Below, one piece after another: positions 26,133 to 34,247 of a DNA stretch of 64,000 nt. Under the pieces are notes generated by a model that worked only from the letters and a program-made list of their open reading frames with translations, did not search any database and had not been told where the DNA came from. The position numbers were made by a program, and so were the translations under genes. The first letter of the stretch is position 1; each line of letters begins with the position of its first letter. Origin of the DNA: Caldilineaceae bacterium (lineage in GTDB: Bacteria > Chloroflexota > Anaerolineae > Caldilineales > Caldilineaceae); the NCBI GenBank assembly GCA_022824025.1, contig JAJEBF010000029.1, positions 47,697 through 111,696 of the forward strand, read 5' to 3'.

Positions 26133-26569
26133 CTGCCGGTGATCTTCCAGACGCGGATCACGTCGTGCGCTACGCCAGGTTTATAGATCTCCTTGACGAT
26201 GGCACTTTGAACTGCTCCGCATTTCAACTGCGGAAAGCGGAGTCAGGGTTGTCGGTGAACTGGCTCGAATGTTTTGGTGACAAGACTAAGTCACAGCAGC
26301 TTGATGAGGTCAGGAGGCTTATTCGGTTAACTATGAAACGGAGCGGTAGGCTCGCCGAATTAAACGTAGGACAAACTCGGAAGAAAGTTGATCGACTGCT
26401 TGATGAATTGCGATTCATCCACATGCCCTTAGATGCAGATGAGAATTTCGAGGCCGATCCATCACACAGTGAAATCGTGGGGTTGCCTCCGAAAGATTCG
26501 CCGGAGGCAGATATGATTGGAGATCTCATCGCGACTTGCGTAATCGAAGTCCACCCCGCGCTTGCATAG
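26129..26569 (+). CDS. Unknown protein, third gene of the TIGR04255 cassette
   Basis: 146-residue protein whose ATG at 26129 overlaps the previous stop codon (ATGA). The N-terminal part DADHVVRYARFIDLLDDG, then SAFQLRKAESGLSVNWLECF, resembles small proteins annotated only as hypothetical; a helical centre (LDEVRRLIRLTMKRSGRLAE) follows. No catalytic motif is visible. It ends the cassette, followed by gene fragments. Function unknown. Confidence 0.7.
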   Translation: MTAGDLPDADHVVRYARFIDLLDDGTLNCSAFQLRKAESGLSVNWLECFGDKTKSQQLDEVRRLIRLTMKRSGRLAELNVGQTRKKVDRLLDELRFIHMPLDADENFEADPSHSEIVGLPPKDSPEADMIGDLIATCVIEVHPALA

Positions 26570-26656
26570 TCGTTGTAGCATATCCACACAGTAGAAGTAA
26601 GCGCTGGTCCCTAATCCTCGCTCTCACTGCCAGTCCCTTTTGACATCCTAGTCGGC

Positions 26657-26764
26657 CTAGATCACGGCATCGCCCACCCGCCAGTAGGGCCAACTATCGA
26701 CGCGTCCAACTGCCGCAGAGAGCGGGTCTTGCGCCTGCGCCGCCTGCGTCTGAACCAGCCGCCG
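26657..26764 (-). pseudogene. C-terminal fragment of an unidentified protein
   Basis: A minus-strand frame ending at TAG 26657-26659 reads as a plausible protein end (DPLSAAVGRVDSWPYWRVGD). It abuts the stop codon of the truncated phyH copy. No start or N-terminal part is present. Parent family not identified. Confidence 0.35.
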
Positions 26765-27164
26765 CTACCCCTTCGTCCACGGCCTGCGCTCTTCCGCAAA
26801 CGGAAACGTCCCGTCATACCCGCGCGGCCTCGACACATGCCAGATCCCCTCGTACATCGGCGTCAGCTGGTCGTGGCAGACGACGTTGCTGCGCTCGCTG
26901 TGCTCCTGGTGCTTCGCGCCCTGGTGGGGAATGTGGTTGATGAAGATGACGCAGTCGCCCGCCTTGGGATAGAGGATGACGTGCTCCTGCGCCTCGCACC
27001 ACGCCTCGAACTTGGGCCGGTCCATGGGGTCGAGGTGGGGCGGCTCGATCTTATGCCCGTTTTTCACAAACTTCAGGTGGGCCAGGTCGGGGCCGCTGTC
27101 CTGGAAGTAGAAGGTCGTGTTGATGCCGGCCGGCTGCGCCGCCAGGCGGGCGTGGCCGACATCG
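26765..27164 (-). pseudogene. Truncated phyH copy (3' part)
   Basis: 400 bp encoding the C-terminal half of a PhyH-type oxygenase (INTTFYFQDSGPDLAHLKFV, HIPHQGAKHQEH, ending EERRPWTKG). It aligns without length change to 32492-32891 of the full gene, from its stop codon inward. The 5' half is missing, replaced at about 27165-27208 by 44 bp of unrelated A/T-richer DNA and then by a truncated enolase gene in a different frame. The iron-binding HxD of the first half is absent, so it is inactive. Confidence 0.9.
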
Positions 27165-27208
27165 CGCATTGAAAATATCGTGTTGAATGTCCCATTCTGT
27201 CTCAGTCG

Positions 27209-27399
27209 TCGTCCAGCAGCAGCTCGCGCAGGTGGCGGTTGACGACCTCCACCGCGGCCACACCGCCGCCGCCATAGCCGTAGCCGCTGACCCCGGCATC
27301 GGTTTCGACCCGCACGACGATCTGCCACAGGTAAGGGCGCCAGCCGCCCAGCGGTTGGCGGTAGTTGGGGTAAATGGCGCGGATGTTGGTGATTTTCAT
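27209..27399 (-). pseudogene. Truncated enolase-superfamily gene copy (5' part)
   Basis: The first 63 codons of an enolase-superfamily dehydratase gene (MKITNIRAIYPNYRQPLGGW and onward), a near copy of 24201-24391. The frame runs into a stop at 27202. It keeps the start codon but has lost the whole catalytic barrel. Its ATG is 45 nt downstream of the helicase gene stop codon on the same strand. Confidence 0.9.
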
Positions 27400-27443
27400 G
27401 GGGATGGACATGCGTAAATGGTCAACGGGGGTATGATCTCGGA

Positions 27444-30400
27444 TTAAGCCCACAGCCAATCAAGATCTGAGAAAGCGAGTTTCCGTTGAAAATTGGCGAT
27501 GTTGTCCTCAACGTTAAGAATAAGGCATCTGTCATTACCGCCATTCTTTACGCCACGCAACCCTCTGCCGATCATCTGGAAGTAGAGATTAGGGCTGTAT
27601 ACTGGACGAGCGACTATGATAGCCCTTGTTTTCGGCGCGTCGAATCCTTCTCGGAATATGCCGTAATTAACGAGAGCTTTAATCTTATTATTCCGGAATT
27701 CCTCGACGATGCGGCGGCGACTAGAGGCATCAGTAGTAGCACTTACGGCACGCGCTCTCACTCCCGATGACGTGAGAAGAGCTGCGACTGTCTGAGAATG
27801 TTCCACTGACGTAGCGAAAATGAGTGTGGGCCAATCGGGATCGTTGCGAAGAATGTGCGTCTTATAAGCTTCAATGATGCGTTGCGTTCGGCTAATGTCG
27901 TCGGCGAGTCGGTTCTCGACACTCTGAGGCAACCAAGGAGTCTGTTTTGTCTGTCTCAGTTCATCTCCGGACAAGAAGAGGCGGCTTCCTGGGATAGTCT
28001 CTTGATCTGCCTGGGCAAGAATGCCTAGGCTCTGTAGTTCCTGAATAACCGCTTCTGGCTCATCACTTTCAAATGCACCTACATCCAGACGGTTGCGACT
28101 GTATCGATTTACGAGGCGTCGTGTCTCCTCTTGGTCATGGCCCCTGTAGGGCGTCGCCGTAAGACCGATAAGATATGGTTCTTGGGCCCCCCTATAGCGA
28201 GTCAGACCTAATTCTTGCATAACCGAAGTGTATGTTGGTGCTACCGATCGGTGTGCCTCATCAAAGATCAAGAGCGTGAAGTCCGCCAGAAATTCGTATA
28301 ATTCAGGATGTTTGGCAATCTTAGCTGAAAGTGTCTGAATGGACGCCACAATGACGTGCATATCGCTAGTTGGCAGTGGGCGGGGTTGTCTGGCCCACAT
28401 TCTTGAGATACGCAATTGTGTTGCTTGGGGACCCTCACTGGCCCAGACCTGACGCCATGCCTCTACAGCCTGTTCGCACAACTCGTCGCGGTCGGCGACC
28501 CAGAGAATTCCACCTTTGAAACCGTCGTCCCGGATTGCTTCCACAATTGACTGAACGGCCACACGCGTTTTTCCAGAACCGGTAGGCATGCTGATCATGC
28601 CGCGCCTTTCGTTGACCGCACCATTTGATCGGACTAGCTCTCTTACATTTTCGACTATTTCTTTCTGATAACCGTGAAGTTTGGGAAGAGAGTATGGCCC
28701 TTCTACTTCGATATAAGGGTCGCGTCGAGTGTTCCGCTCTCCGGCCCACTCCTCTCCGAATCCAAGTGACTGGACGAAGTCAATCGCTCGTTGTGAACCA
28801 GCCCACTTCTTTGGAGGATCGAGATGATCTAATGTATGACGATATTCCCGCAACGCGCCAGTGTGAAATGTCGCGATAGCGGCTTCTGCTACTTGAACTC
28901 CTGTAAGGGATCCCTGAGACTGTTCCAAAATACTGACCAAACTCTCTGGCAGACGTTGGCGCAACTCGATTTCACCCACTGCTGCAAGGAGACGTTCTTC
29001 ATCTGTCGAGCATCTGCGGACAGCGTTTCGAGCTTCGATAATTCTTTTGTGGGGATGACGCCGGAGAATGTCTTCAATATATCTGGTGGGAAGTGACAGG
29101 TCTATCTCTTGAAGAACGGAGTACAACTCGTTTCGCTCATCGTCCCTCCGGGTAAGGTAGATGAAGCCGTCCTTAACTTGGCAGTCTATCTCGGTTTCGC
29201 CCGTGGCCTCCTTAGGCCTGCGAAACCCGTCGCAGCGTATAAGTTGAAGTGTAATGCACTGAGCAGAGAGGTGGGGTTCCAATTCAGGCCATACGTCGAC
29301 TAAGGGAACTGGGTCATCCTCGCCTATCGGTTCAACTGGCGTGTCGAATTCAGTGGACAACCCGAAAGTCTCTCGAATGAAATCGGCTTGCGGATGGGAG
29401 AGCAACTTTCTTAACACTGCGCGGTTTCGGGGAGGATCTCCGAGGCCATCAGAAAACTTAAGGATTCTTCTCTCCGTTTCTATGTATCCGTGTTGTCGCA
29501 GTGCTTCCAGCGCGGGAGACTCGACCTTCATGAGTGGATAGATATCCTGAGTGTCATGGCGCAATGTCCACGTTGCATAGGTACTACGCAGGCCAAGCAG
29601 GGACCATGTGTATAGAGCTCTGCCTCTAACTGAAAGTTTCTCCAGTACGTCCAAGGGACCACTAGTAGTGGACTCTCGAAAGTTAAGATAGTGTTGCTGT
29701 GGCGACCTCGGCAGATCTTGCTCTACAAACTCCTTCCGCTTAGCTGCGGTGAATTGCCGTGCCCTTTCTTGGGACAGTTCATGATCAGGGTGTGGGACAT
29801 CCACTGCATTGAGTCGTTTGAGTAGCGAAATATCCTCTTCATGGAATTTGACATCGATTGCGATGTCGCTATCTCGACTGCCATCGTCTGGAACTATAGG
29901 ACCCGGCAAAAGAGCAACAAAGAGCGAACGCCAATTTCCTCCCACCGTGCGCACTCGTAGAGCTTCTCGCCACCCCTTAAATGATTCAACTGTCGTGGCT
30001 GCTTCAGATTGGCTTACGTTTCGAGCGAGCCGCCAAAATTCACACCAGTCGTTCTCTTTGTCATCTAGCGTATCATGTCCGTCTCTATTGTTTCCGGCGA
30101 GGGATGGCTTCAGCAAAGCTGAAGCGAAAGTTCTGAATGCAGTTTTCGTCGACGCCGGTTGCAGACCTAACACCTTCAAAGCGCTAAGTGTGTCACGGTC
30201 TGCCTCTAACAGTGGATGTACTAAACTGATTAGGTTGGCAACTTCACCACCACTTAACTGCACGGCCTCTGGCTCGGGTTTAACCCAATTCCCATCGGCT
30301 GTGAGTACAATGTTGCCAATGTCCGTGCCTTCACAGATGGATTTGGGCAATAGGGCCGCGGTCTGAATGGCAGCTATTGAAGCCTGAACGATTCGCATCT

Positions 30401-32180
30401 CCAGTTTTGCGCTATCTCGAATTGGGGCATCCTTCTGCATGGAAGACGCAGGCCCACGAGTCGAATATGCTACTTGCATTTTAGTCGCGATTTGCTGGGA
30501 TTGCGCGCCCTCTAACAGCGCTTCTAACCATTTCTTTATGGTTGCCCGGCGGGATGACAAACCAGCTCTTCGCCGGAAACTGAATGTTCGTCCAATATCG
30601 TCGTTCTTCTCTTGCTCAAAATCTAACAATCGTTCTGCATTTGCAAGCCTGACGCGACTTAGCGCACTGTGGTGGAGCCAGTCCACTGGCCGATCGTCGA
30701 ACGCAGCCCAACGTTCGTACGGGGCCATTTCAAGCCTCCCCATAGGTGGTATTGCTGGGGGATAGGAAAGCTCACGTAGCTTTCGGAGGGTCCCATCTTG
30801 ATCGGGTACAATGGGGCGTTCTTGCAGTTTCAATAGCAACTGGTCTCGCAATCGATCGCTGTGCTCCGAATCCCCTGCTTCATGTCTACGCGGCAGGGCA
30901 TCCAAATGCTTGGCTGGGTCGCTTTGGGTCGATAGCAGAGGCAGGGCATTAGCCACCATCTTAGCCGCAGCATCAATCAGTTCATCGTTGTAGATCCCAG
31001 GAAGTAGATTCTGACGATCTTCATTAGTTTTCCAAGGCGCGTTCAGAATTCCGGCCAACAGACTAGTGGTCATCGTAGGAAAGTAAGCCCAAAACTTGCC
31101 AGGCTCATTCAGGCGGTCTGTCGGCACGGCCCATGTAATGGGGACTTGGTTTCCATCATCTAGGCTTCTTCTGTCGCTACGAGCGTCGGGCGAGATTGAG
31201 TGGATTACCTTTGTAATCATCCATGGCGTAACCTTATCGCCATCGTTGAGTTCGTATAGATTGTCTCTGCGTTGAAGACTGAGTGTGCGAGTGTCTCCCT
31301 GAACTTCGTTCTGAAGGACTAGCTGGGAAATATGTTGGACAAAAAGCAGGAATTCCGGTGGGAATTCCCTGATCTGTTTATCAAGAGTCTGGACTGCCTG
31401 CTCTCTAAGGGGTAAGCGAACGATGTTTACACTCCAGCACATTAAGTCGCGAAGGATTGGGTCATTTACCATCTCTGGCCAGGGATCAATTGCCTCTGGA
31501 AGACGTAAGACCGGGTAACGCTCAGCTGTGGGTACAATAGGCTGAATGAGTTCGGCTGCTCTGTTACGATTGAAACGGAACGATCCAGATCTGCTAAAGA
31601 ATTCCGGCGTGTCGCTAACACCCAACAATGATTTGAATCCCAGGCCAAACCGACCGATCTCCTCAGTGCCGCGTTTGCTAGACAAGTGAGAAAACATTAG
31701 AGCCTTTATGCCATCCAATTCGATCGGATGCCCCTCATCTGCACAGTAAAGATGTGTTGGCGTGAGCCTGATTCGGATGTGTCCTTCACTTGATCCTGCT
31801 AGAGCGTCTGCGCTGTTCTGAACTAGCTCGAACAGCTGCCTGGCAGCATAACCACCCCGAGCAGTGTCCTCTTCAAGGTTTGCATGTTCGATGACCAAAT
31901 TCGGTTGTCTACGATAGCTCTCAAGCGTTTTTTTCGATTCGCCTCTTATGTATTCACCTATGTCTTCCATTGGGCCGTACCAGTCGGAGCGTAAAGGAGT
32001 TTCGGGTATTGGGGGAACTGATCTGGCCGGTTCCTCTCTTTCGTTGATGGTGTCGCGCCAAGACGATGCAGGAGAGACATCTGATACTAAATTGGTCAAT
32101 GCAGAGTTCTTGCGCGTCTTTATGGCTTCACTCATTCGGAGGAGTTTCTCCTTGCGGTTTCTTTTTTTGCGGTTGGGCAT
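27444..32180 (-). CDS. Fusion of a sacsin/Hsp90-type GHKL ATPase with a RadD/SSL2-like SF2 helicase
   Basis: A 1,578-residue protein. Residues about 80-400 form a GHKL ATPase of the sacsin/Hsp90 kind: N-box QLFELVQNSADALAG (near 118), YCADEGHPIE (near 147) and the glycine box IGRFGLGFKSLLG (near 177). A long middle of about 750 residues is unassigned. Residues about 1170-1578 are a superfamily 2 helicase: motif I MPTGSGKTRVAVQ, motif II LLIFDEAHRS, motif III GLTATPYRGHD, IFREGFDAPKTRAIIVARP and motif VI YFQMIGRGLRG. ATG at 32180 is chosen; ATG at 32135 (MSEAIKTRK) is also possible. GC is lower than in the flanks. GHKL-helicase combinations occur in defence islands, so an anti-phage or DNA-surveillance role is likely but inferred. 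Confidence 0.88.
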   Translation of the reverse strand: MPNRKKRNRKEKLLRMSEAIKTRKNSALTNLVSDVSPASSWRDTINEREEPARSVPPIPETPLRSDWYGPMEDIGEYIRGESKKTLESYRRQPNLVIEHANLEEDTARGGYAARQLFELVQNSADALAGSSEGHIRIRLTPTHLYCADEGHPIELDGIKALMFSHLSSKRGTEEIGRFGLGFKSLLGVSDTPEFFSRSGSFRFNRNRAAELIQPIVPTAERYPVLRLPEAIDPWPEMVNDPILRDLMCWSVNIVRLPLREQAVQTLDKQIREFPPEFLLFVQHISQLVLQNEVQGDTRTLSLQRRDNLYELNDGDKVTPWMITKVIHSISPDARSDRRSLDDGNQVPITWAVPTDRLNEPGKFWAYFPTMTTSLLAGILNAPWKTNEDRQNLLPGIYNDELIDAAAKMVANALPLLSTQSDPAKHLDALPRRHEAGDSEHSDRLRDQLLLKLQERPIVPDQDGTLRKLRELSYPPAIPPMGRLEMAPYERWAAFDDRPVDWLHHSALSRVRLANAERLLDFEQEKNDDIGRTFSFRRRAGLSSRRATIKKWLEALLEGAQSQQIATKMQVAYSTRGPASSMQKDAPIRDSAKLEMRIVQASIAAIQTAALLPKSICEGTDIGNIVLTADGNWVKPEPEAVQLSGGEVANLISLVHPLLEADRDTLSALKVLGLQPASTKTAFRTFASALLKPSLAGNNRDGHDTLDDKENDWCEFWRLARNVSQSEAATTVESFKGWREALRVRTVGGNWRSLFVALLPGPIVPDDGSRDSDIAIDVKFHEEDISLLKRLNAVDVPHPDHELSQERARQFTAAKRKEFVEQDLPRSPQQHYLNFRESTTSGPLDVLEKLSVRGRALYTWSLLGLRSTYATWTLRHDTQDIYPLMKVESPALEALRQHGYIETERRILKFSDGLGDPPRNRAVLRKLLSHPQADFIRETFGLSTEFDTPVEPIGEDDPVPLVDVWPELEPHLSAQCITLQLIRCDGFRRPKEATGETEIDCQVKDGFIYLTRRDDERNELYSVLQEIDLSLPTRYIEDILRRHPHKRIIEARNAVRRCSTDEERLLAAVGEIELRQRLPESLVSILEQSQGSLTGVQVAEAAIATFHTGALREYRHTLDHLDPPKKWAGSQRAIDFVQSLGFGEEWAGERNTRRDPYIEVEGPYSLPKLHGYQKEIVENVRELVRSNGAVNERRGMISMPTGSGKTRVAVQSIVEAIRDDGFKGGILWVADRDELCEQAVEAWRQVWASEGPQATQLRISRMWARQPRPLPTSDMHVIVASIQTLSAKIAKHPELYEFLADFTLLIFDEAHRSVAPTYTSVMQELGLTRYRGAQEPYLIGLTATPYRGHDQEETRRLVNRYSRNRLDVGAFESDEPEAVIQELQSLGILAQADQETIPGSRLFLSGDELRQTKQTPWLPQSVENRLADDISRTQRIIEAYKTHILRNDPDWPTLIFATSVEHSQTVAALLTSSGVRARAVSATTDASSRRRIVEEFRNNKIKALVNYGIFREGFDAPKTRAIIVARPVYSPNLYFQMIGRGLRGVKNGGNDRCLILNVEDNIANFQRKLAFSDLDWLWA

Positions 32181-32208
32181 TCTCAATTTCTGCCTTGAAT
32201 GGTCTTAA

Positions 32209-32233
32209 GGTCATGCACTGTCAGTGCATGACC
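32209..32233. promoter_or_regulatory. 25-bp dyad upstream of the GHKL-helicase gene
   Basis: GGTCATGCACTG (32209-32220), one spacer base, then its exact reverse complement (32222-32233). It lies 29 bp before the ATG at 32180, with no T-run, so an operator or an mRNA hairpin hiding the start is more likely than a terminator. A minus-strand TATAAT is found near 32373-32378, about 140 nt further upstream. Confidence 0.55.
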
Positions 32234-32491
32234 CTCCTAATGTGGATCCCATTTGAAACTACGACTTTTCGCGATGGCGTCGTGACTGGAACACACCATT
32301 CCGCACCTCTGTTTCGAAATGCAAATACTCTTGGTCTCGTGTGGGATCTACATTAGTTGTGTGAATACGATACATTATAGGAGCTTCATAAATGCGTCAC
32401 TTTTTTGTGGAGTCCATGAACATTGTCGCTACGGACATCCTTTTTTATGATTCTATGTTTCGAACTGCATGTCATCTGCGTTCGCGTTCTT

Positions 32492-32891
32492 CTACCCCTT
32501 CGTCCACGGCCTGCGCTCTTCCGCAAACGGAAACGTCCCGTCGTACCCGCGCGGCCTCGACACGTGCCAGATCCCCTCGTACATCGGCGTCACCTGGTAG
32601 TGGCAGACGACGTTGCTGCGCTCGATATGCTCCTGGTGCTTCGCGCCTTGGTGGGGAATGTGGTTGATGAAGATGACGCAGTCGCCCGCTTTGGGATAGA
32701 GGATGACATGCTCCTGCGCCTCGCACCATGCCTCGAACTTGGGCCGGTCCATAGGGTCGAGGTGAGGCGGCTCGATCTTATGCCCGTTCTTCACGAACTT
32801 CAGGTGGGCCAGGTCCGGGCCGTTGTCCTGGAAGTAGAAGGTGGTGTTGATGCCCACCGGCTGCACGACAAGGCGGCCGTGGCCGAGATCG
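32492..32891. repeat. phyH 3' segment duplicated at 26765-27164
   Basis: 400 bp from the phyH stop codon inward aligns without length change to 26765-27164. The homology begins exactly at the stop codon; the sequences beyond it differ. Confidence 0.9.
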
Positions 32892-33241
32892 TGTTTTTCC
32901 TGCCAGTAACCGTAGAAATCGAGATGCCACTCCTGCAGATAGGGGCCCGGGTTGATGTGCGCGCGGAAGCTGCGCAGCTGGCACTGCCGCCCCATCATCC
33001 CTTCCAGGATCGGGCGAATGCTGGGATGGCCGACCAGGGGCGCGTAGGTCTCCGGCTCCCGGTCGAGGAGCGTGTCGAACCACATATTGCCGACGTCGTT
33101 CAGCCCCTCTTCCCAGCCCATCTCACGCGCATGGTTGATGCGCTGACGGACGTGCTCGGTCTCTTCCGGCGAGAGCGCGTTCTCGACGGTAATGAATCCG
33201 TCTTCTTCCAACTGATCCAGCCTGGCTTCCAGATTGTCCAT
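32492..33241 (-). CDS. Phytanoyl-CoA dioxygenase (PhyH) family oxygenase
   Basis: Fe(II)/2-oxoglutarate oxygenase, 249 residues. The iron ligands are His and Asp in EWHLDFYGYW and a distal His in HIPHQGAKHQEH or VVCHYQ; the N-terminal part has DQLEEDGFITVENALSPEET, typical of PhyH. ATG at 33241 has AAGGAGA 7 nt upstream; an in-frame extension to 33346 is not supported. The last 400 nt of the gene recur as the truncated copy at 26765-27164. On this strand the gene order phyH, then helicase, then enolase fragment suggests that phyH and enolase were once neighbours. Substrate unknown. Confidence 0.88.
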   Translation of the reverse strand: MDNLEARLDQLEEDGFITVENALSPEETEHVRQRINHAREMGWEEGLNDVGNMWFDTLLDREPETYAPLVGHPSIRPILEGMMGRQCQLRSFRAHINPGPYLQEWHLDFYGYWQEKHDLGHGRLVVQPVGINTTFYFQDNGPDLAHLKFVKNGHKIEPPHLDPMDRPKFEAWCEAQEHVILYPKAGDCVIFINHIPHQGAKHQEHIERSNVVCHYQVTPMYEGIWHVSRPRGYDGTFPFAEERRPWTKG

Positions 33242-33350
33242 CCTGTGTCTCCTTGCGGGGGGCCGTATCGTGGGCCGCATTCGTATGCGTTCGCAATTAC
33301 AGTAAACAGACGGCCGAAGCCGGTGAATGGGAAAGACCGAAATCACCGGC

Positions 33351-33563
33351 TCATGCCGGCATCAGGCGCTCCCCCTTGGGCTCCGGTACAGGGTCGCCAA
33401 ACTCACGCGCGGTGTCGATCCAGAGCGTCATCGCCTCGTTGATGTTTTGAAGCGCGACTTCCTGCGAATCGCCGTGTGCCATGCATCCGGGAAGCTCTGG
33501 CGCCTCGGCCACAAATGTGTCGTCAGCATTGCTCCAGTAAATGATGACTCCGTACTTGTACAT
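33351..33563 (-). CDS. hicB: HicB family antitoxin
   Basis: 70-residue antitoxin with the degenerate RNase H-like HicB fold: YKYGVIIYWSNADDTFVAEA, the PELPGCMAHGDS hallmark and LQNINEAMTLWIDTAREFG. Its ATG at 33563 overlaps the hicA stop codon (TGATG), so the pair is coupled. It should silence HicA and bind the operon promoter, but its cognate toxin gene is frameshifted here. Confidence 0.88.
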   Translation of the reverse strand: MYKYGVIIYWSNADDTFVAEAPELPGCMAHGDSQEVALQNINEAMTLWIDTAREFGDPVPEPKGERLMPA

Positions 33564-33813
33564 CACGCCTCTTCCAACCGGTACTTCAGTATGACCTGAC
33601 GAACCTGTCTGACCTGGTAGGGCTTGGCATTGCTGCCGTCGCGTTGCAGATTCAGTCTTTCGGTCACCCCTTCTTTTCCGAAGATATGTGACCTCCCCGA
33701 ACGCGCTCGACGAATCCCAATCTCAACAACAGGGCGCGTAACTCATCAAATCGGCTATTCGCTTCAGAGCGGCCTTCGAGAATGCGCTGGCGAAGTTTCG
33801 CGCGGCTGCCCAA
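33563..33813 (-). pseudogene. hicA: hicA toxin gene broken by a one-base deletion
   Basis: Conceptual reading from TTG 33813 gives a HicA-like toxin (GSRAKLRQRILEGRSE, FDELRALLLRLGFVERVRGG). At about 33685-33690 the frame shifts by one base in what should read G-S/G-H-H, and the rest continues in the next frame (HIFGKEGVTERLNLQRDG, then AKPYQVRQVRQVILKYRLEE). One missing C in CACCAT would explain it. The lesion falls exactly on the catalytic histidine region of this dsRBD-like mRNA interferase. It could be real decay or a sequencing error. Confidence 0.75.
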
Positions 33814-33829
33814 TTCCTTCGACTCCGAA

Positions 33830-33852
33830 CTGTATCAGTCGTGTCGATACAG
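33830..33852. promoter_or_regulatory. Inverted repeat upstream of hicA
   Basis: CTGTATC (33830-33836) and GATACAG (33846-33852), spaced by 9 bp, lie 17 bp before the hicA start on the minus strand, where HicB-type autoregulators bind. Confidence 0.4.
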
Positions 33853-34115
33853 TAGGCAAAGAAGCGGCTCTTGTCAAACCTGTTCCCTATGGATGGGCCC
33901 GAGTGCTCATGCCACTGCCAAAGAAAGATTCACAGCATCGGACTGGATACGGCAGGGCCACCGCGTATCACCGTCGTCGTCGTGAAAGTGGTCTGTCCTC
34001 CGCGTGTCTGGTGAACGGTTCTGTCGTTCATTGTAGCGCATGTTTCCGCAAAAGTAGCTTAGGCACGGCCAAAGTCATACCATCAGACGGGGCCATACGC
34101 CGCCTTGGACAACTG

Positions 34116-34144
34116 TTGACACAGCGGTTAACCAAGAGTAAACT
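34116..34144 (+). promoter_or_regulatory. Strong sigma70-type promoter of the DUF362 gene
   Basis: Consensus TTGACA (34116-34121), 17-bp spacer, TAAACT (34139-34144). Predicted transcript start is at about 34151. Confidence 0.75.
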
Positions 34145-34150
34145 CACCTT

Positions 34151-34203
34151 GGGACACCCCACTGCGTCTTGTGAACAACAAGCCTTCTCTCCACGGGTGT
34201 CCC
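34151..34203 (+). promoter_or_regulatory. Structured 5' leader of the DUF362 gene
   Basis: GGGACACCC (34151-34159) pairs perfectly with GGGTGTCCC (34195-34203), closing a 53-nt domain that starts at the predicted transcript start. Inside it CTTGT (34168-34172) pairs with ACAAG (34178-34182) over a GAACA loop, leaving purine/pyrimidine internal loops of 8 and 12 nt. The ribosome site AAGGAGG is 34 nt downstream. The design resembles a small riboswitch or protein-binding leader; the fold matches none that I can name. Confidence 0.5.
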
Positions 34204-34247
34204 TCTTACACCACCAAATAAGTCTGATCCTTCTCAAGGAGGCTACG

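Noticed and set aside
26765..27328. A true fusion protein of enolase and PhyH parts
   Set aside because: The two parts are in different frames, and the enolase portion would be read out of frame (Arg/Gly-rich), so this is a joint of two gene fragments rather than a designed fusion.
24201..32891. Whether the repeated enolase and phyH segments are only an assembly error
   Set aside because: Not excluded, but less likely: both repeats carry scattered substitutions, so they are diverged copies, and unique filler of 44 bp joins them.
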